Source: an uncultured delta proteobacterium (lineage in GTDB: Bacteria; Myxococcota_A; Polyangia; Polyangiales; Polyangiaceae). Taken from it: DNA of 64,000 bases. The notes below the pieces were generated by a model that ran no database searches, was not told the DNA's origin, and saw only the letters and a program-made list of their open reading frames with translations. The DNA is taken from positions 1-64,000 of the forward strand of contig CAITIQ010000669.1 in the NCBI GenBank assembly GCA_903892415.1. Reading direction: 5' to 3'. The translations under genes were made by a program, and so were the position numbers. Below are positions 60,606 to 64,000 of this stretch, piece by piece. Position 1 is the first letter of the stretch. Each line of letters opens with the position of its first letter.

Positions 60606-61532
60606 ATGGAAAACCAACCTCCCAGGGGACCGCTGAGCCAACTCGCTCTGCGGTTCATTTCGGGGAAGTATCAGGGAGGCGAGTTCCCCCTCGCGGAGAA
60701 TCGCGAGATCGTAATTGGACGATCGAGCGATCTCGACATGGTCCTTGTCGAAGACATGGTTTCGCGGAAGCACGCGCGAATCGCGTGCACCGACGTCGAA
60801 ATCGCCATTGAAGACCTCAACAGCACGAACGGAACGTTCGTCAACGGCGAGAAGATCAAGCGCTCGACGCTCAAAGAAGGTGACCGCGTTTTGATCGGCA
60901 CGAGCATCCTCAAGGTGGTGCTCAGCGACCAAACGAGCGGCACAGGCCGAAGGCAGACAGGCGGAGAAGCGCCGCGCAATCAACCGGGGAAAACCATGTC
61001 CGGCGCGATCGACGAGATCCCGCTCCCCGACTTGCTGCAGCTGCTTGGCACCTCGAAGAAGAGTGGCATTCTCGTGGTGCAGTCCGACGAGGACATCGGG
61101 AAGATCGTGATGCGCAAGGGGCAGATCGTGTTCGCCTCGATCAACGATCTCGAAGAAGTACCGCCACTGAAGAGCGTTTATCGAATCCTGACTTGGACCA
61201 CCGGCACCTTCTCGCTCGAACCGTACGACGAGCATCCGATCGAAGGGGAGATCGACGCGTCAGTCCAAGAGATCCTGATGGAGGGGTTGCGTCAGATTGA
61301 CGAGCTCAACAACCTCCGCCACCGGCTCCCGGACTTGGACGCGCGCGTCTTGCTCGTGCACCCGTTGGTAGCTTCTCTTCGCAAGCTCAGCCCCGTTGAT
61401 TTGGACGTGCTGCAGCTCGCGATCAACTTCGGCCATGTGGCAACCATTCTCAATAAGAGCCCGGCGACGGACCTTGAGACGGCTGAAACGATGCTGAAGC
61501 TAATCGCCCAGCAATACCTGCAGGTTGAGTAG
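60606..61532 (+). CDS. FHA-domain and PATAN (DUF4388) domain signalling protein
   Basis: 308 residues from the ATG at 60606; upstream in-frame TTG at 60540 is an alternative. Residues about 15-110 are an FHA domain (GRSSDLDMVLVEDMVSRKHARI, DLNSTNGTFVNGEKI), which binds phosphothreonine. Residues about 135-305 are DUF4388/PATAN (GAIDEIPLPDLLQLLGTSKKSG, IVMRKGQIVFASIND). FHA and PATAN proteins often take inputs from Ser/Thr kinases of the kind found at 51-57 kb. It is convergent with the histidine kinase gene. Confidence 0.9.
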   Translation: MENQPPRGPLSQLALRFISGKYQGGEFPLAENREIVIGRSSDLDMVLVEDMVSRKHARIACTDVEIAIEDLNSTNGTFVNGEKIKRSTLKEGDRVLIGTSILKVVLSDQTSGTGRRQTGGEAPRNQPGKTMSGAIDEIPLPDLLQLLGTSKKSGILVVQSDEDIGKIVMRKGQIVFASINDLEEVPPLKSVYRILTWTTGTFSLEPYDEHPIEGEIDASVQEILMEGLRQIDELNNLRHRLPDLDARVLLVHPLVASLRKLSPVDLDVLQLAINFGHVATILNKSPATDLETAETMLKLIAQQYLQVE

Positions 61533-61539
61533 GCGGCTC

Positions 61540-61564
61540 GTCCGCCGGATTAGTCCGCCGGATT
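61540..61564. repeat. 12-bp direct repeat at histidine kinase stop
   Basis: GTCCGCCGGATT occurs at 61540-61551 and again at 61553-61564, separated by one base. The repeats overlap the 3' end (stop TAA at 61550-61552) of the histidine kinase gene and the gap to the FHA gene. The cause and role are unknown. Confidence 0.7.
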
Positions 61565-63697
61565 GGGTGTAGCCGCCCCCTCAACGGGCAGCGCACGCGT
61601 TGGGCCTGGCGTTGGGGTAGAAAGCCCTTCAGGGGCTGCTGGAAGCACGACGGAGAAGGTTGAGCCCTTCCCCTCGTGCGAGCGCACCTCGATGCGACCA
61701 CCAGCCCCCTGTACGATGCGTTGACTAATCGCCAAACCGAGCCCCGTTCCCTTCTCCTTCGTGGTGAAGAACGGAAGAAACAGCTTCTCGAGCGTGCTTC
61801 TGGAGATACCAGGGCCGGTATCGGCAACAGTGAGCTCAACGAAGGACTCGGTCTCGCTCTTACCAGAGCGAGTGCCGCGGCCGAAGCGCACCCGAGTTGA
61901 GAGCGTTACCTTTCCTCGCGTTCCGACGGCCTGTAGCGCGTTACGAACCAGGTTGATCAGCACTTGCCGAAGTTGTTCTGGATCGATGGCTACTCGCGGC
62001 AAATCGTTGGCGAGCATCGATTGGACCTCGACGTCGTCCGCGCGTCGCTCTGTGGAGAGTACCTGGAGCGTGCGACGTACAACCGCGTTGACGTCCACCG
62101 GAACAACCGAAAGATCGCCTGGCCTTGCGAGGTCGAGTACCGAGCCGACCACTCGGTTGAGGCGTTCGACCTCCTCGAGGATGATGCCGATGAATTCACG
62201 AGCGACCGGGTCCTCCGTGGCTCCGGGACCCGGGTCAGCGAGCAACTGAGCCGCACCCTTGATCGCGCCCAGCGGATTGCGGATCTCGTGAGCGAGACCG
62301 GCGGACATCTGGCCCAGCAGAGCGAGCCGGTCCCGCTCTTTCATCTGTTGGTACGAGCGTGAGTTTTCGATCACGACGCCTACCTGCGTAGCGAGCTGCT
62401 CGACCAGACCGATCTCATCGTGGCTGATCGCATCAGTCACGCGGCGATCGGCGAGCGCCATCAGCGCTACCACGTCGCGACCGCCATCGCGAATCGCTAC
62501 GAGCGCCCCATTTTTGAGCGAACCGAGTACCTCGGCGGCACTCATGATTGCGTCGCCAGACGCAAACCGCTCACCCCGAGTTGCGTGCTCCTTGATGTCG
62601 CGCTCGACGTGCTCCAGCAGGATGCTGCCAAGCTCCAAGCCTTCGAGCAGCTTGCGCGAGGTGGCAAGTTCAATGCGAGCTGGAACGCCTTCGCCAAGCG
62701 CACCAATTTGATCGAAGCCAGTGCCTTCTTGGTCGCGCAGAAAAAGGCCTGCTTCCGTCACGCGCCGTGAACTCTCGAGTGCCTCCATCACCATCGAAGC
62801 CATCTCGCCCACATCCAAGGTGTGGACCAGCTTTCGCCTAACGTCAGCGAGCGCGCCTTCGAGGTCGAAACGTTCGCGGAAGAACAGGCGGCGAATCTGC
62901 TCCTCGACCCGCGCCTGCAGAGGCTCGTACAACACCAGCACGACCGTGGCTGCTAGCACGGCGTTCAGATACATCGTGTTGAACCCGCCCAAGTAGGTGA
63001 GCAGGACGTAGAAGATGAACGCGATCAAAAAGGCGACCGCAGCGGCCACCATCAAACGGCCAAGCAACTCCGAGAGATCGAGTAGTCGTTCACTCTCGAG
63101 CGCTTGAGACAACGCAAACACGAAAACAACCGAAAGCACCGCGCCCACTGGGGGTGTTCGTACGCCGAGGATCCACAAGAAGTCGAGAATCGTGGCCAGT
63201 CCAGCCAGCGCACCAATGACGACGAGAATACGAACGCGACGCTTCGTAGTTCGCGAGGGACTGCCAGCACCTCGCTGGCCCAACTCGTAAAGCCCAGCCG
63301 TTATGAAGAAAAATACGTAGACGAAGACGCCAGTTCGAACGAGCGAGTTGTCCCAAAGCGGAGTCAACTGAATGCCCAGCAGCGGGACCGAAAGCAGCAA
63401 GGCAGTTCGAAACACCCAGCCTTTGGAAGCGGAGTCCCGAGGCACCATCGATTCGAAGAGTCCGATCGCGAGCACGGGAAGCAGCACCGCCAGCAAAGCC
63501 GTCGTCCGCTGCCAGATCAACGACTGAAAGAAGCCGTAAAACGACTGCGTCAGGTACCAAAGGCCAAGCGTTGCTGAGAAGAAGCTGAACAGCAGGTGCA
63601 CGCGTCGTGGACGACCACGCAACAACGTTGACGCAGCGAGCGCGATCGCCAAGGCGCCCACCACGACCGCAGTGCGTGTGCGTAGCTCGTACAACAT
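61550..63697 (-). CDS. Membrane sensor histidine kinase with GAF-like domain
   Basis: 715 residues. The N-terminal 260 residues hold about eight or nine membrane segments (VVVGALAIALAASTLL, TTALLAVLLPVLAIGLFE, VFVYVFFFITAGLYELG, ILVVIGALAGLATILDFLWI, MVAAAVAFLIAFIFYVLLT). A GAF-like region is at about residues 300-440. HisKA has the phosphoacceptor His in AGLAHEIRNPLGAIKGAAQLL (residue about 485). HATPase_c carries QVLINLVRNALQA, ADTGPGIS and GTGLGLAISQRIVQGAGGR. No response regulator is adjacent. It is a membrane sensor for an unknown signal. Confidence 0.94.
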   Translation of the reverse strand: MLYELRTRTAVVVGALAIALAASTLLRGRPRRVHLLFSFFSATLGLWYLTQSFYGFFQSLIWQRTTALLAVLLPVLAIGLFESMVPRDSASKGWVFRTALLLSVPLLGIQLTPLWDNSLVRTGVFVYVFFFITAGLYELGQRGAGSPSRTTKRRVRILVVIGALAGLATILDFLWILGVRTPPVGAVLSVVFVFALSQALESERLLDLSELLGRLMVAAAVAFLIAFIFYVLLTYLGGFNTMYLNAVLAATVVLVLYEPLQARVEEQIRRLFFRERFDLEGALADVRRKLVHTLDVGEMASMVMEALESSRRVTEAGLFLRDQEGTGFDQIGALGEGVPARIELATSRKLLEGLELGSILLEHVERDIKEHATRGERFASGDAIMSAAEVLGSLKNGALVAIRDGGRDVVALMALADRRVTDAISHDEIGLVEQLATQVGVVIENSRSYQQMKERDRLALLGQMSAGLAHEIRNPLGAIKGAAQLLADPGPGATEDPVAREFIGIILEEVERLNRVVGSVLDLARPGDLSVVPVDVNAVVRRTLQVLSTERRADDVEVQSMLANDLPRVAIDPEQLRQVLINLVRNALQAVGTRGKVTLSTRVRFGRGTRSGKSETESFVELTVADTGPGISRSTLEKLFLPFFTTKEKGTGLGLAISQRIVQGAGGRIEVRSHEGKGSTFSVVLPAAPEGLSTPTPGPTRALPVEGAATPNPAD

Positions 63698-63773
63698 CAG
63701 GACCTCATCTTAGTCCTTCGCTCCGACGAAACGCTTGAACCGAATGGACGCCGGCTGAGCCACAAAAACGAAA

Positions 63774-63794
63774 GGCTCCTCTCTTCGAGGAGCC
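63774..63794 (-). terminator. Terminator hairpin for the gene entering from the right
   Basis: GGCTCCTC (63774-63781) pairs with GAGGAGCC (63787-63794) around TCTTC. On the minus strand it is followed by a T-rich stretch (TTTCG then TTTTTG). It lies 56 bases after the stop at 63851-63853. Confidence 0.8.
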
Positions 63795-63850
63795 ACTCGA
63801 CCTACGTCAAAGTCACGCGACGCCCCACGAGAGCGAACGCAACCACGTTG

Positions 63851-64000
63851 CTACGTGGGCAAGCCCGTGTGCACCGTGTCGTCATCACCGGGATCCGGCT
63901 TGGGCCCATGCCACGGGATGGGCTCTGGTTCACTGTTTTCAGAGCCTGGAGCCAAGGGAGTAACTTCCTCGATCTCCAACTCCTCGAACGGCCCGCGATC
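63851..64000 (-). CDS. C-terminal end of an unknown protein (cut by window edge)
   Basis: The minus strand from base 64000 is open for 49 codons and ends at TAG (complement of 63851-63853). The visible sequence is acidic and Pro-rich (FEELEIEEVTPLAP, EPEPIPWHGPKPDPGDDDTV). No domain is recognisable. Most of the gene is outside the window. Confidence 0.55.
   Translation of the reverse strand, partial: DRGPFEELEIEEVTPLAPGSENSEPEPIPWHGPKPDPGDDDTVHTGLPT

Overview
This window reads as chromosomal DNA of a myxobacterium (Myxococcota, most like the Polyangia). I infer this from the G+C-rich codon use and the kinds of genes present: zinc-ribbon Ser/Thr protein kinases, FHA and DUF4388 (PATAN) proteins, many lipoproteins, Cys-rich surface lipoproteins, an OmpA protein with calcium-type TSP3 repeats, and N-terminal repeat/barrel outer-membrane proteins. 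No phage genes, transposases, insertion sequences, rRNA or CRISPR arrays were seen. The genes are dense, in short operons on both strands, and the only RNA gene found is one tRNA-Pro.

Layout. 0-10 kb: a cut-off outer-membrane barrel protein, an OmpA/TSP3 protein, a Ni/Co-type transporter divergent from a LysR regulator, an SDR oxidoreductase divergent from S-adenosylmethionine decarboxylase (speD), a glycine-rich RRM RNA-binding protein, a GST-like protein, and a repeat/barrel envelope protein. 10-20 kb: a dipeptidyl-peptidase-type lipoprotein, DedA, dienelactone hydrolase, a B12-binding radical SAM protein, a LicC-like cytidylyltransferase, a PadR/HAAS/CPBP operon and a DUF2062-methyltransferase fusion. 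20-31 kb: an amidohydrolase, tRNA-Pro(TGG), an SPFH protein, a SUMF1 lipoprotein, a siderophore-interacting-type flavoprotein, a VWA/YfbK lipoprotein and a TonB-domain protein paired with a polytopic membrane protein. 31-44 kb: metG with a catalytically altered SDR, a Cys-rich lipoprotein, a PATAN-J-domain fusion, and a minus-strand run xseA - triheme cytochrome - kamD - kamE, preceded by accC and a two-TM protein. 44-50 kb: a 1711-residue zincin lipoprotein and a 556-base non-coding stretch. 51-58 kb: a signalling cluster with two Ser/Thr kinases, an APP1-like HAD phosphatase and a SUKH-type protein. 58-64 kb: a CoA-transferase, an SCP2 protein, 3,5-diaminohexanoate dehydrogenase (kdd), an FHA-PATAN protein and a membrane histidine kinase.

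How genes fit together. The clearest pathway is lysine fermentation: kamD and kamE (adenosylcobalamin/PLP lysine 5,6-aminomutase) at 36.7-39.0 kb and kdd at 59.4-60.4 kb supply two consecutive steps. The cleavage enzyme, ammonia lyase and 2,3-aminomutase are not in the window. The rest is mainly envelope, signalling and housekeeping.

The items that most merit a second look are the lysine genes in an operon with a c-type cytochrome lipoprotein, the kinase/phosphatase/SUKH cluster, the SDR whose catalytic Tyr and Lys are replaced, the PATAN-J fusion, the giant zincin, and a small family of near-identical intergenic hairpins (TCCRCC-GAA-GGYGGA).
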